From the NCBI GenBank assembly GCA_030432595.1, contig JAUIGU010000009.1, forward strand, positions 61,189 through 125,188: 64,000 bases of DNA, given 5' to 3'. Under the pieces are notes generated by a model. It was given only the letters and a program-made list of their open reading frames with translations, searched no databases and was not told where the DNA came from. The translations under genes and the position numbers were made by a program. The first letter of the stretch is position 1; every line of letters starts with the position of its first letter. This document shows, in pieces, positions 45,941 to 53,971 of this stretch. Origin of the DNA: Phycisphaerae bacterium. GTDB taxonomy: Bacteria > Planctomycetota > Phycisphaerae > Phycisphaerales > Phycisphaeraceae.

Positions 45941-47419
45941 ATGCCGCAACCCCTCGCCCCCGCCGACGCCCCGCCGCACGCCGACACGCTCGGCCGGCTC
46001 CGCGAAACCGGCTACCGCTACCGACCCGTCAAGCAGGAACTCCGCGAAAACCTCATCGCCCGGCTCCGCGCCGGCGACGACGTCTTCCCCGGCGTGCGCG
46101 GCTACGAGGGCACCGTCCTCCCGCAGATCATCCACGCCCTGTTCAGCCGGCACGACCTGCTGCTCCTGGGCCTGCGCGGCCAGGCCAAGACCCGCATCAT
46201 CCGCCAACTGCCCGCGCTGCTCGACGCGTGGTGCCCGGTCATCGACGGCTGCGAGATGCCCGACGACCCGACGCACCCCATGACGGGCAAGGGCAAACGC
46301 CTCGTTGAAGAACACGGCGACGACACGCCCGTCCGCTGGCTCGCCCGGCACGAGCGCTTCCACGAGAAACTCGCCACGCCCGACGTCACCATCGCCGACC
46401 TCATCGGCGAAATCGACATCGTCAAGCACGCGGAAGGGCGGTACCTCAGCGACGAAGAGACGATGCACCTGGGATTGATCCCGCGCACCAACCGCGGCAT
46501 CTTCGCGGTCAACGAATTGCCCGACCTCGCGCCGCGCATCCAGGTGGGCTTGTTCAACGTGCTCGAAGAGCGCGACATCCAGGTGCGCGGCTACCCGATC
46601 CGTTTGCCGCTGGATTTGACCTTGGTGTTCAGCGCGAACCCGGAGGACTACACCAACCGCGGGCGCATCGTCACGCCGCTCAAGGACCGCATCGGCAGCG
46701 TGATCCGCACGCACTACCCGCGGACCATCGGCGAGGCCGTGCGCATCACGAACGAAAACGCGTGGACTTCGCGCAACGGCGACGCACCGCACGGCGACCC
46801 GACCGACCTGAAAACGCCCAAGGTGCTCGTGCCGGACTATTTGCGCACCGTGATCGAGATGCTCGTGGCCGAGGCCCGGACCAGTTCGCACATCAACCAG
46901 GCGTCGGGCGTGAGCGTGCGTTGCTCGATCGCGTGCCTCGAAACGCTCGTGAGCGCCGCCGAGCGCCGCGGGTTGTTGACGGGGGAGGACCCGGTGATGC
47001 CGCGCGTGTGTGATCTGCCGCACATGCTCGCCGCAACGCGAGGCAAGATCGAGCTTTTGATCGCCGAGGACGGGCAGGAAACCGAGGACCGCCTGGTCGA
47101 GTCGCTGCTGGGCGAGGCTGTGAAGAAGGTTTTCGATCAGGTTGCCGAGATCGACGACTACGAACACGTCGCCGATGCGTTTGCCGAGGGGTTGAAGCTG
47201 ACGCTGGGCGACGAGACCAGCGCCGCCGACGCCGTCGCGTCCATGAAGCACGTCGACGGCCTGCTCGACGCCGCGAAAGAGCTCGCGCCCGAGCTGGGCC
47301 TGGATCCCGACGACCCGCAGCAACTCGCCTCGGCCGGCGAGCTCGTGCTCGAAGCGCTCTACGTCCACAAGCGTTTGTCCAAGCAGGCAACCGCCGACGG
47401 CGGGCGGTACGGGCGCTGA
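45941..47419 (+). CDS. MoxR-like AAA+ ATPase with altered Walker A
   Basis: 492 residues from MPQPLAPADAP (a GTG 33 bases earlier is possible). The AAA+ domain begins with LLLGLRGQAKTRIIRQLPAL, a P-loop that reads GxxGxAKT rather than the usual GxxGxGKT, and continues with GIFAVNELPDLAPRIQVGLF (Walker B, with Asn in place of Asp before Glu) and the sensor-like LTLVFSANPEDYTNRG. The C-terminal half is helical. MoxR proteins act as chaperones for metal or cofactor insertion, often with a VWA protein; none is adjacent here. Confidence 0.8.
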   Translation: MPQPLAPADAPPHADTLGRLRETGYRYRPVKQELRENLIARLRAGDDVFPGVRGYEGTVLPQIIHALFSRHDLLLLGLRGQAKTRIIRQLPALLDAWCPVIDGCEMPDDPTHPMTGKGKRLVEEHGDDTPVRWLARHERFHEKLATPDVTIADLIGEIDIVKHAEGRYLSDEETMHLGLIPRTNRGIFAVNELPDLAPRIQVGLFNVLEERDIQVRGYPIRLPLDLTLVFSANPEDYTNRGRIVTPLKDRIGSVIRTHYPRTIGEAVRITNENAWTSRNGDAPHGDPTDLKTPKVLVPDYLRTVIEMLVAEARTSSHINQASGVSVRCSIACLETLVSAAERRGLLTGEDPVMPRVCDLPHMLAATRGKIELLIAEDGQETEDRLVESLLGEAVKKVFDQVAEIDDYEHVADAFAEGLKLTLGDETSAADAVASMKHVDGLLDAAKELAPELGLDPDDPQQLASAGELVLEALYVHKRLSKQATADGGRYGR

Positions 47420-47446
47420 GCCTTGATGGAAGCGTGAAGATCCCTC

Positions 47447-47475
47447 GAAGCCCACGGTTTCAATCCGTGGGCTTC
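47447..47475. repeat. GAAGCCCACGG palindrome
   Basis: A perfect 11-bp stem (47,447-47,457 and 47,465-47,475) with a seven-base loop. Similar GAAGCCCACGG hairpins occur in many planctomycete genomes as dispersed palindromes (recall). It lies after the MoxR-like gene, where it may terminate transcription. Confidence 0.7.
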
Positions 47476-47528
47476 CGACTTTCTGTAACCTTTCGGTGGT
47501 CCGTAGCCCGTGCCGATTGGAGTCGTCT

Positions 47529-47921
47529 ATGTCCACCCCCGCGCCCACCCCGACCGACCGCCGCTACCTCGACTCGCACGAGTGGCACAAGCCCGAGGAC
47601 GACGGCACCGTCACCATCGGCATCAGCAACTTCGCCGTCGAAGAGCTCACCGACATCACCTACGTCGAGGTCAGCAAAGACAGCGGCGCGATCAAGGCCG
47701 GCGAGACCTTCGGCGAGATCGAGTCGGTCAAGGCGACCAGTGACCTGTTCTGCGGGATCGACGGCGAGGTGGTCGAGGTCAACCAGGCCGTCATCGACGC
47801 ACCCGAAACCATCAACCGCGACCCGTACGGCCAGGGCTGGCTCATCCGCGTCAAGCCGACTGACCCGGGCCAGCTCGAATCCCTGAAGTCCACGGCGGAT
47901 TACGACGCGGCGAACGCTTGA
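47529..47921 (+). CDS. gcvH: Glycine cleavage system H protein
   Basis: 130 residues from MSTPAPTPTD. Features are YLDSHEWHKPEDDGTVTIGI, FAVEELTDITYVEV and the lipoylation site EIESVKATSDL with Lys68, as in GcvH. It carries the aminomethyl intermediate in glycine decarboxylation. gcvT is ten kilobases away on the other strand; gcvP is not in the window. Confidence 0.96.
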   Translation: MSTPAPTPTDRRYLDSHEWHKPEDDGTVTIGISNFAVEELTDITYVEVSKDSGAIKAGETFGEIESVKATSDLFCGIDGEVVEVNQAVIDAPETINRDPYGQGWLIRVKPTDPGQLESLKSTADYDAANA

Positions 47922-47930
47922 ACTTTTCTT

Positions 47931-48014
47931 AACGAGCCGCGACCGTCAGGGAGCGGGCTGCCCGTCCGCGCCGACACCGGCCCCTAACCCGCTCCCTCAC
48001 GGTCGCGGCTCGTT
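47931..48014. repeat. AACGAGCCGCGACCGT inverted-repeat element
   Basis: Arms of 27 bases at 47,931-47,957 and 47,988-48,014 match with one mismatch (position 47,947), separated by a 30-base spacer. It lies directly after gcvH and before the amidohydrolase-like gene, and probably works as a terminator or is a mobile palindromic element. Confidence 0.8.
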
Positions 48015-48101
48015 GGAGCCGTTTTGCCCCCGCCGCTCACCCCCCGGTAACATGTCGCCTGTGGCCTCGCCCACGTTTTGTGCCGCCGCCGATGTCCGCG
48101 C

Positions 48102-49022
48102 ATGATCGTTGACCTCCACACCCGCATCTGGGACGCGCTGGACGACCTGGGCCCCGCCGTGGCCGAGCAGGCGCGCCGCCGCCGCCTCGGGCCCTGGGAC
48201 CAGGCGACCGCGTCCTTCGACACCCACGAGACCGCGATGGCGCCCGTGTCCTGCGCGGTGGTGCACGGCCTGCACAGCGAGCTGCTCGACGCCCGCATCC
48301 CCGCCGCCAAGGTCGCCGACGCGGTGAAGCGCAGCCCCGACACGCTGCTGGGGTTTGCCGGCATCGACCCGTCTTATGGCAACCCGCGCGAGGCTGTGGA
48401 CGAAGCCGTCGATCTGCGGTTGGCCGGCGTGTCGATCAGCCCCACCGCGGCCGGCTTCCACCCCTGCTCGACCGACGCGATGGCGCTCTTCGAGGCCTGC
48501 GAACAGAAACGGCTGCCCGTCTACGTCGAGACCGGCTCGGAGTTGGCACGCAGCGCAAAGATGGAGTTCGGCCAGCCGTACCTGCTCGACGAGGTCGCTC
48601 GCAGCTTCCCGACGCTCAAGCTCGTCGTCGGCAGCCTCGGCGATCCTTGGCCCAACCAGACCGTGTCGCTGCTGGCCAAGCACCCCGGCGTCTTCACCGA
48701 CGTGTCGGGCCTGGTGCTCCGGCCGTGGCAGCTCTACAACGCGCTGGTCGCCGCGTACCAGGCGAGCGTGATGAACCAAGTGCTGTTCGGCTCGGGCTTC
48801 CCCGCGTGCGAGCCCGAGAAGGCGATCGTCACGCTCTACAGCGTCAACACGCTGACGCAGGGCACGCCGATGCCCAGCATCCCCCGCGAACAACTGCGCG
48901 GCATCGTCGAACGTAACGCGCTCGACCTGCTGGGCCTCAAGAACCCGGCCCAGGAACCCGAGCAGGACGCGAAGTCGTCGTCGGCGTTCGAGCAGGTCGT
49001 GATCGAGGGGGCGGCGACGTGA
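48102..49022 (+). CDS. Amidohydrolase-fold protein lacking metal-binding residues
   Basis: 306 residues from MIVDLHTRIW. Overall sequence follows amidohydrolase_2 proteins, with AGVSISPTAAGFHPCSTDAM, LPVYVETGSELARS, VVGSLGDPWPNQTVSLLAKH and NQVLFGSGFPACEPEKAI. Yet each key position has changed: the HxH motif reads HTR, the usual His after the strand at LPVYV is Glu, the expected HxGG is SLGD, and GSD is GSG. It is likely a non-metal relative or a pseudo-enzyme. Its stop overlaps the start of the next gene, a lipoprotein. Confidence 0.75.
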   Translation: MIVDLHTRIWDALDDLGPAVAEQARRRRLGPWDQATASFDTHETAMAPVSCAVVHGLHSELLDARIPAAKVADAVKRSPDTLLGFAGIDPSYGNPREAVDEAVDLRLAGVSISPTAAGFHPCSTDAMALFEACEQKRLPVYVETGSELARSAKMEFGQPYLLDEVARSFPTLKLVVGSLGDPWPNQTVSLLAKHPGVFTDVSGLVLRPWQLYNALVAAYQASVMNQVLFGSGFPACEPEKAIVTLYSVNTLTQGTPMPSIPREQLRGIVERNALDLLGLKNPAQEPEQDAKSSSAFEQVVIEGAAT

Positions 49023-49714
49023 CGGAAGTAGTCAGTAGTCAGGAGTCAGGAGTCAGTAGCAATTCAGCATTGCTGCGGAGTGCTTTTCTTGCTCCTGTCT
49101 ACTGTCTACTGACTACGGTCCTACTTTCGTCCGCCTCCTGCTCAATCGGCAACCCCGCCGGCCTCACGCTGCGCGGGCAGGCGGACGCCGACAGCGCTCC
49201 GGTCAGCCTGCGCGGCCGCTTCGATACCGCGTATTACCGCGAGGCGGACGACAACACCGTGACCTTCGTGCTGCTCGACGGCGACGAAGCGAGCCCGACG
49301 CAGGCCGCGGTGGTCCGGCTGTTCTGGCGGCCGCGCGCCGGGCGCACGCCGTTGGAAGAGACCGCGACCAACTGCACAATCTCGTACCTCGTGTTCGCCG
49401 ACGACCCCGACGGCGACGTCCGCAACGCCGGGCAGGTCGGTGTCTACGTCGGGGCCGGCTTCCTGTTCCCCGGGTCCAAGCCCGGCCCCGCCGAACTGAC
49501 CGCCGACCTGTGGGACGCGACCGTGCGCCTCGACACGCGCTCCGACCGCTTCGCCGACCTCTTGGGCACCGCGACGATGACCGGCAGCTTCGAGGCCCGC
49601 CGCGACCCGGCCAAGGTCAACGAGCTGCTCAACCAACTCAACCGCCAGGTCACGCAGCGGCTGGGTTTCCCGCGGATGGTGCGGAACGATCCGGGCGTCG
49701 CCAGCGATTCGTGA
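49019..49714 (+). CDS. Lipoprotein with repeat-encoded N-terminus
   Basis: 231 residues from a GTG that overlaps the previous stop codon. Residues 4-33 are encoded by an inverted-repeat element (49,028-49,116). The signal-like segment ends in LLSSASC, a weak lipobox. The mature part has RGRFDTAYYREADDNTVTFV and YLVFADDPDGDVRNAGQVGV, a beta-rich domain without a recognised family. It lies before the AGCS symporter gene. The repeat may have replaced the original 5' end. Confidence 0.7.
   Translation: MTEVVSSQESGVSSNSALLRSAFLAPVYCLLTTVLLSSASCSIGNPAGLTLRGQADADSAPVSLRGRFDTAYYREADDNTVTFVLLDGDEASPTQAAVVRLFWRPRAGRTPLEETATNCTISYLVFADDPDGDVRNAGQVGVYVGAGFLFPGSKPGPAELTADLWDATVRLDTRSDRFADLLGTATMTGSFEARRDPAKVNELLNQLNRQVTQRLGFPRMVRNDPGVASDS
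49028..49116. repeat. GTAGTCAGTAG inverted-repeat element inside a coding sequence
   Basis: Arms of 25 bases at 49,028-49,052 and 49,092-49,116 match at 22 positions when one is reversed and complemented. Units of GTAGTCAGTAG with AGGAGTCAGGAG are seen in many bacterial intergenic repeats. Here the element lies inside the lipoprotein reading frame. Confidence 0.75.
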
Positions 49715-49858
49715 TCGAAAGACGATGACGATGTTCTTCACGCGTCCCACACGACCGCGTCGAGATTTCATAACACTGCGTCGCGAGCCGTTACACTGCG
49801 GCACGCCTGCATGTCTTTATGTCCCGCTCGTCCCGGCGTCGCCACGGAACCCCTCGAC

Positions 49859-51622
49859 ATGATTGCTGTCCATCATCGCCGCCCGTTCTGCCTGTTGCTT
49901 GCACTGGTGCTGTTCACCTTTGCGTCCGTGCCCGCCACGGCGCAGGAACCCGCGGCCCCCGAAGCGTCGCCGGTTCAAGCCGAGGTCGCGGACACGCCCG
50001 CGGCACCGGAAGGCACCCTCACGGAAGAGGCAGTGTCCGAGACGGTCGAAGGGGCGGACGCCGCGGACCCTGCCCCTAACGCCGATGCCGAGTCGGCCGG
50101 TGGATTGGAAGAGGTCTTCAATAGCATCCTCGACCCGATCAATGGCTTTATCTTCTGGACGCTGTTTTTCGACATCAGCTTCGGGGCGTTCGGCGAAGAG
50201 ACGCAGCTGCCCTTCCTTGTGGTCTGGCTCGCGTTCGGTGCGGTGTTCTACACGGTCTATCACGGTTTTATCAACGTGCGTGGCTTCCGGCACGCGATCC
50301 AGATCGTGCGCGGCAAGTGGCAGGCCTCCGACGACACGGGCGACATCACGCCTTTCCGGGCGCTGACGTCGGCGTTGTCCGCGACGGTGGGGCTGGGCAA
50401 CATCGCCGGCGTGTCCATCGCGATGGTGACCGGTGGCCCGGGCGCGCTGTTCTGGATGATGTTCCTCGGCCTGTTCGGCATGACCAGCAAGTTCCACGAG
50501 ACCACGCTGGCGCAGATGTTCCGCGTGAAGAACGAAGACGGCACGATGTCCGGCGGCCCGATGTTCTTCATCGACCGTGGGCTCAAACAGGTCAGCCCGG
50601 CGCTGGCCCCGCTGGGCAAGGTGCTGGCGGTCGTCTTCGCGGTGTTCCTGATGGGCGCGGCGCTGGGCGGCGGGAACATGTTCCAGGCGAACCAGAGCTT
50701 CGAGGCGTTCTTCGATCAGTTTGTCCAGCCGTTCGTGGCCGACGACAACATGGACGGCGCACGGCGGGCGGGCAGCGTGGGGTACGGGCTCTTGATGGCG
50801 GCGATGGTCGCGGTGGTGGTGATCGGCGGGATCGGGCGGATCGGCGCGGCGACGTCGATCATCGTGCCGGTGATGGCGACGATCTACGTCGCGGCGTGCA
50901 GTTTCATCATCCTGAACAACGCGGAACAGTTGCCGTCGCTGATCGGACTGATCTTCCGCGAGGCGTGGAGCCCCGAAGCGGGCCTGGGCGGCGTGCTGGG
51001 CGCGATGATGGTCGGGTTCCAACGTGCGGCGTTTTCCAGCGAGGCGGGCATCGGTTCGTCCGCGGTCGCGCACTCGGCGGCCAAGACCGACGAGCCGGTG
51101 CGGGAAGGCCTGGTCGCGTCGCTCGAGCCGTTCGTAGACACGATCGTCATCTGCTTCATGACCGGCATGGTGGTGCTGATTACGGGGGCTTACCAGCAGG
51201 GCATCGACGGCGGCGCGGCGGTGACGCTGTGGGCGTTCGAGTCGCGGCCGGTGATGCAGACGCTGCAGTTCCCGCTGATCCTGGCGGTGAGCATCATGCT
51301 CTTCGCGTTCTCGACGATGATCTCGTGGTGCTACTACGGCGAACGCGCCTGGGGTTACCTGTTCGGCATCAAGAGCGTGATCGTGTTCAGGCTGGTGTTC
51401 GTGTTCTGTGTTTTCGTCGGCTCGGTGGCGTCGCTGGGCGCGGTGATCGACTCGGCGGACGCGATGCTGCTGAGCTGCGCGTTGCCGAACATCCTGGGCG
51501 GCATCATCCTCGCGCCGCTGGTGAAGAAGCGCTTGAGCAACTACTGGGGCAAGTACCGGCGCGGCGAACTGAAACCCGGCGAGCCGGTCGAGCCGCTGCC
51601 GCCGGGCACGCCCGGGGCGTGA
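49859..51622 (+). CDS. Alanine/glycine:sodium symporter, AGCS family
   Basis: 587 residues. The start MIAVHHRRPF gives a signal peptide ending SVPATA, so the N-terminus (acidic, about 29-75) lies outside the membrane; this is longer than the usual AGCS start. About 11 helices follow. Signatures are TALSATVGLGNIAGVSIAM and the family motif FQRAAFSSEAGIGSSAVAHS near residue 400. It takes up alanine or glycine with sodium. Its start lies 144 bases after the lipoprotein gene. Confidence 0.93.
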   Translation: MIAVHHRRPFCLLLALVLFTFASVPATAQEPAAPEASPVQAEVADTPAAPEGTLTEEAVSETVEGADAADPAPNADAESAGGLEEVFNSILDPINGFIFWTLFFDISFGAFGEETQLPFLVVWLAFGAVFYTVYHGFINVRGFRHAIQIVRGKWQASDDTGDITPFRALTSALSATVGLGNIAGVSIAMVTGGPGALFWMMFLGLFGMTSKFHETTLAQMFRVKNEDGTMSGGPMFFIDRGLKQVSPALAPLGKVLAVVFAVFLMGAALGGGNMFQANQSFEAFFDQFVQPFVADDNMDGARRAGSVGYGLLMAAMVAVVVIGGIGRIGAATSIIVPVMATIYVAACSFIILNNAEQLPSLIGLIFREAWSPEAGLGGVLGAMMVGFQRAAFSSEAGIGSSAVAHSAAKTDEPVREGLVASLEPFVDTIVICFMTGMVVLITGAYQQGIDGGAAVTLWAFESRPVMQTLQFPLILAVSIMLFAFSTMISWCYYGERAWGYLFGIKSVIVFRLVFVFCVFVGSVASLGAVIDSADAMLLSCALPNILGGIILAPLVKKRLSNYWGKYRRGELKPGEPVEPLPPGTPGA

Positions 51623-51676
51623 CGGAGTGCGGGGCGTGTCGATGCGCCGCGGCGATCTCGCCGATACAACACGGCC

Positions 51677-52774
51677 ATGAGTGACCCGACCGACACGCCC
51701 GCCGACTCCGCGTCCGAGAATCCCGCGCACCCCGATGCAGTTGTGCCGTTGGCACCGTTGGCTGCGCGTTCGGCGCTGGGCGGCGTACTGATGGGGTTGG
51801 CGAACCTGGTGCCGGGGATCTCGGGCGGGACGATGCTGCTGGCGGCCGGCGTGTACCCGCGGTTCATTGCCGCGATCGGCGAGGTGACGACGCTGAAGTT
51901 CCGCAAGGCGTCGGTGGTGGTGCTGGGCACGGTGGTGGCCGCGGCGCTGCTGGCGATCGTGCTGTTGGCCGGGCCGGTGAAGGAACTGGTGGTGCATCAC
52001 CGCTGGGCGATGTACAGCGTGTTCATCGGGCTGACGCTGGGCGGCGTGCCGGTGGTGTGGCGGCTGGTCCGCGGCGGCGACGCCCAACGCAAACCCAACG
52101 CGGCGGTGTGGGTTGGCGCGCTCGTCGGCTTCATCGGCATGGCGGCGCTGGCGGTCGCGCAGTCGTCGGGGGCGGCGGGCGACGGCGCGAACACCGGCTT
52201 CGTGTTCATGCTGTTGGCGGGCGTCGCGGGGGCGGCGGCGATGATCTTGCCCGGCGTCAGCGGCGGGTACCTGCTGCTGGTACTGGGCGTGTATGTGCCG
52301 ATCCTCGCGGGGGTGGACGCGTTCAAGGAAGGCTTGAAAGCGCGCGACTTCGAGGTGCTGACGGACGTCGGCATGGCGGTCGTGCTGCCGGTCGGGCTGG
52401 GCGTGCTGATCGGCGTGGTCGGCGTGAGCAACCTGTTGCGATGGCTGCTGAAGCGCTACGAGTTGGCGACGCTGGGCGTGTTGCTCGGGTTGTTGCTGGG
52501 GGCGGTGGTGGGGTTGTGGCCGTTTCAGCGCGGCGCGACACCGCACGCCGAGATGGTGATCAAGGGGCAGGCGATTGCGTCGGTCACCGACGAGCAGGGT
52601 GTGGTGTCGTGGGTATTTGAGGCGTCGGGAGAGCCGGTGGACGCGGAGGACGTGCCCACCGAGTTTTTCGCGCCGAGCGCGACGCAGGTCGCCGGCAGCG
52701 TCGGGTTGATCCTGCTGGGCTTTGTGGTCACGATGGGCGTGGACCGGCTCGGGCGCGAGAAGCCCGGGCGTTAA
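51677..52774 (+). CDS. DUF368 membrane protein (PopT-type undecaprenyl phosphate transporter)
   Basis: 365 residues with about 8-9 membrane helices. Two hallmark re-entrant motifs are present, NLVPGISGGTMLLAAGVYPR and ILPGVSGGYLLLVLGVYVPI. Members of this family recycle undecaprenyl phosphate across the inner membrane for cell-wall and polysaccharide synthesis (established for PopT/UptA). The position before galE fits a role in surface sugar assembly. Confidence 0.9.
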   Translation: MSDPTDTPADSASENPAHPDAVVPLAPLAARSALGGVLMGLANLVPGISGGTMLLAAGVYPRFIAAIGEVTTLKFRKASVVVLGTVVAAALLAIVLLAGPVKELVVHHRWAMYSVFIGLTLGGVPVVWRLVRGGDAQRKPNAAVWVGALVGFIGMAALAVAQSSGAAGDGANTGFVFMLLAGVAGAAAMILPGVSGGYLLLVLGVYVPILAGVDAFKEGLKARDFEVLTDVGMAVVLPVGLGVLIGVVGVSNLLRWLLKRYELATLGVLLGLLLGAVVGLWPFQRGATPHAEMVIKGQAIASVTDEQGVVSWVFEASGEPVDAEDVPTEFFAPSATQVAGSVGLILLGFVVTMGVDRLGREKPGR

Positions 52775-52784
52775 GCACGGAACA

Positions 52785-52850
52785 ACCGGTCGCTCACGCT
52801 CCCGGCTCCGACAGACACCACACAACGAGCCGGGAGCGTGAGCGACCGGT
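52785..52850. repeat. GAGCCGGGAGCGTGAGCGACCGGT inverted-repeat element
   Basis: Two perfect 24-base arms, 52,785-52,808 and 52,827-52,850, with an 18-base spacer. The right arm is identical to 37,898-37,921. It sits in the short gap between the DUF368 gene and galE, so galE would be expressed through or after it. Confidence 0.85.
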
Positions 52851-52864
52851 CGAAGGAGAGTCGC

Positions 52865-53875
52865 ATGAAGGTTCTGGTCACCGGCGGGGCGGGGTACATC
52901 GGGTCGCATGCGGTGCTGCGCCTGCACGAAGACGGGCACGACGTCGTCGTCCTCGACAACCTGTTCCGTGGACACCGAGAAGCGCTCGACGCCATCGACC
53001 CGGCGATCCCGCTTGTGCAATGCGACCTCGGGGACACCGACACCATCGCGGCTGCGCTCAAAGAGCACGGCGTCGAGGCGGTCATGAACTTCGCGGCGTT
53101 AGCGTACGTCGGTGAGTCCGTCGAGCAGCCGCTGATCTACTACCGCAACAACACCGCCGGCGTGATCTCGCTGCTCGAAGCGATGCGCAACGCGGGCGTC
53201 CGCAAGCTCGTCCACTCCTCGACCTGCGCGACCTACGGCGAGCCGGCCACCATGCCCATCACCGAGGACACGCCCCAGGCCCCGATCAACCCCTACGGCG
53301 CGAGCAAGCTGTTCGTCGAGCGCGTCTTTGCGGATGAGGCCGCCGCCGACAAAGATTTCGCGTACGCGGCGCTGCGCTACTTCAACGTCGCAGGCAGTGA
53401 TCCGCAAGGCCGGATCGGCGAGGACCACGAGCCCGAGACGCACCTGATCCCCGTATTGCTCAACACCGCGCTGGGCAAGCGCGACTCGGCGACGATCTTC
53501 GGCACCGACTACGACACGCCCGACGGCACCTGCGTCCGCGACTACATCCACGTCTGCGATTTGATCGACGCGCACGTCACGGTCATGAACGCGCTGGACC
53601 CGCGCAAACCCGACCGCAAGGAAATGATCTTCAACCTCGGCACCGGCCACGGCTTCTCGGTCAAGCAGATCATCGACGCGGTCAAAAAGGTCACGGGCGT
53701 GGACTTCACGGTCAAGACCGGCGACCGCCGCCCGGGCGACCCGCCGTCGCTCTACGCCGACCCGCGGAAGATCAAGGACGCGCTGGGGTGGGAGGCGTCG
53801 GTCAAAGACCCCGAGACGATGGCGCAGCACGCGTGGGCGTGGTTCCAGAAACACCCGGACGGGTACGGCGGTTGA
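52865..53875 (+). CDS. galE: UDP-glucose 4-epimerase
   Basis: 336 residues from MKVLVTGGAGYIG. It has the NAD-binding motif GGAGYIGSHAVLRL, the catalytic Ser-Tyr-Lys arrangement (HSSTCATYGEPATM and NPYGASKLFVERV) and DGTCVRDYIHVCDLIDAHV and FNLGTGHGFSVKQI, as in GalE. It interconverts UDP-glucose and UDP-galactose, which links to the galactose released by GH35 as well as to surface polysaccharide synthesis. Confidence 0.96.
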   Translation: MKVLVTGGAGYIGSHAVLRLHEDGHDVVVLDNLFRGHREALDAIDPAIPLVQCDLGDTDTIAAALKEHGVEAVMNFAALAYVGESVEQPLIYYRNNTAGVISLLEAMRNAGVRKLVHSSTCATYGEPATMPITEDTPQAPINPYGASKLFVERVFADEAAADKDFAYAALRYFNVAGSDPQGRIGEDHEPETHLIPVLLNTALGKRDSATIFGTDYDTPDGTCVRDYIHVCDLIDAHVTVMNALDPRKPDRKEMIFNLGTGHGFSVKQIIDAVKKVTGVDFTVKTGDRRPGDPPSLYADPRKIKDALGWEASVKDPETMAQHAWAWFQKHPDGYGG

Positions 53876-53884
53876 CCGTGCGAA

Positions 53885-53959
53885 AGCGAGCCGGGGCGTG
53901 TCGCCCCGGTGTCTCGGACTTTTCTCCGTTCAAACCGGCCCGACACGGGCCGGCTCGCT
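53885..53959. repeat. AGCGAGCCGG inverted repeat with co-varying sub-hairpins
   Basis: Left arm 53,885-53,910 and right arm 53,934-53,959 pair along their length, except two dinucleotide positions. Each arm is itself a small hairpin: CCGGGGCG-TGT-CGCCCCGG on the left and CCGGCCCG-ACA-CGGGCCGG on the right. The differences between arms (GG/CC swap) keep each sub-hairpin paired. It lies between the convergent galE and DUF4159 genes. Confidence 0.85.
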
Positions 53960-53971
53960 GTAGAAATGTTC

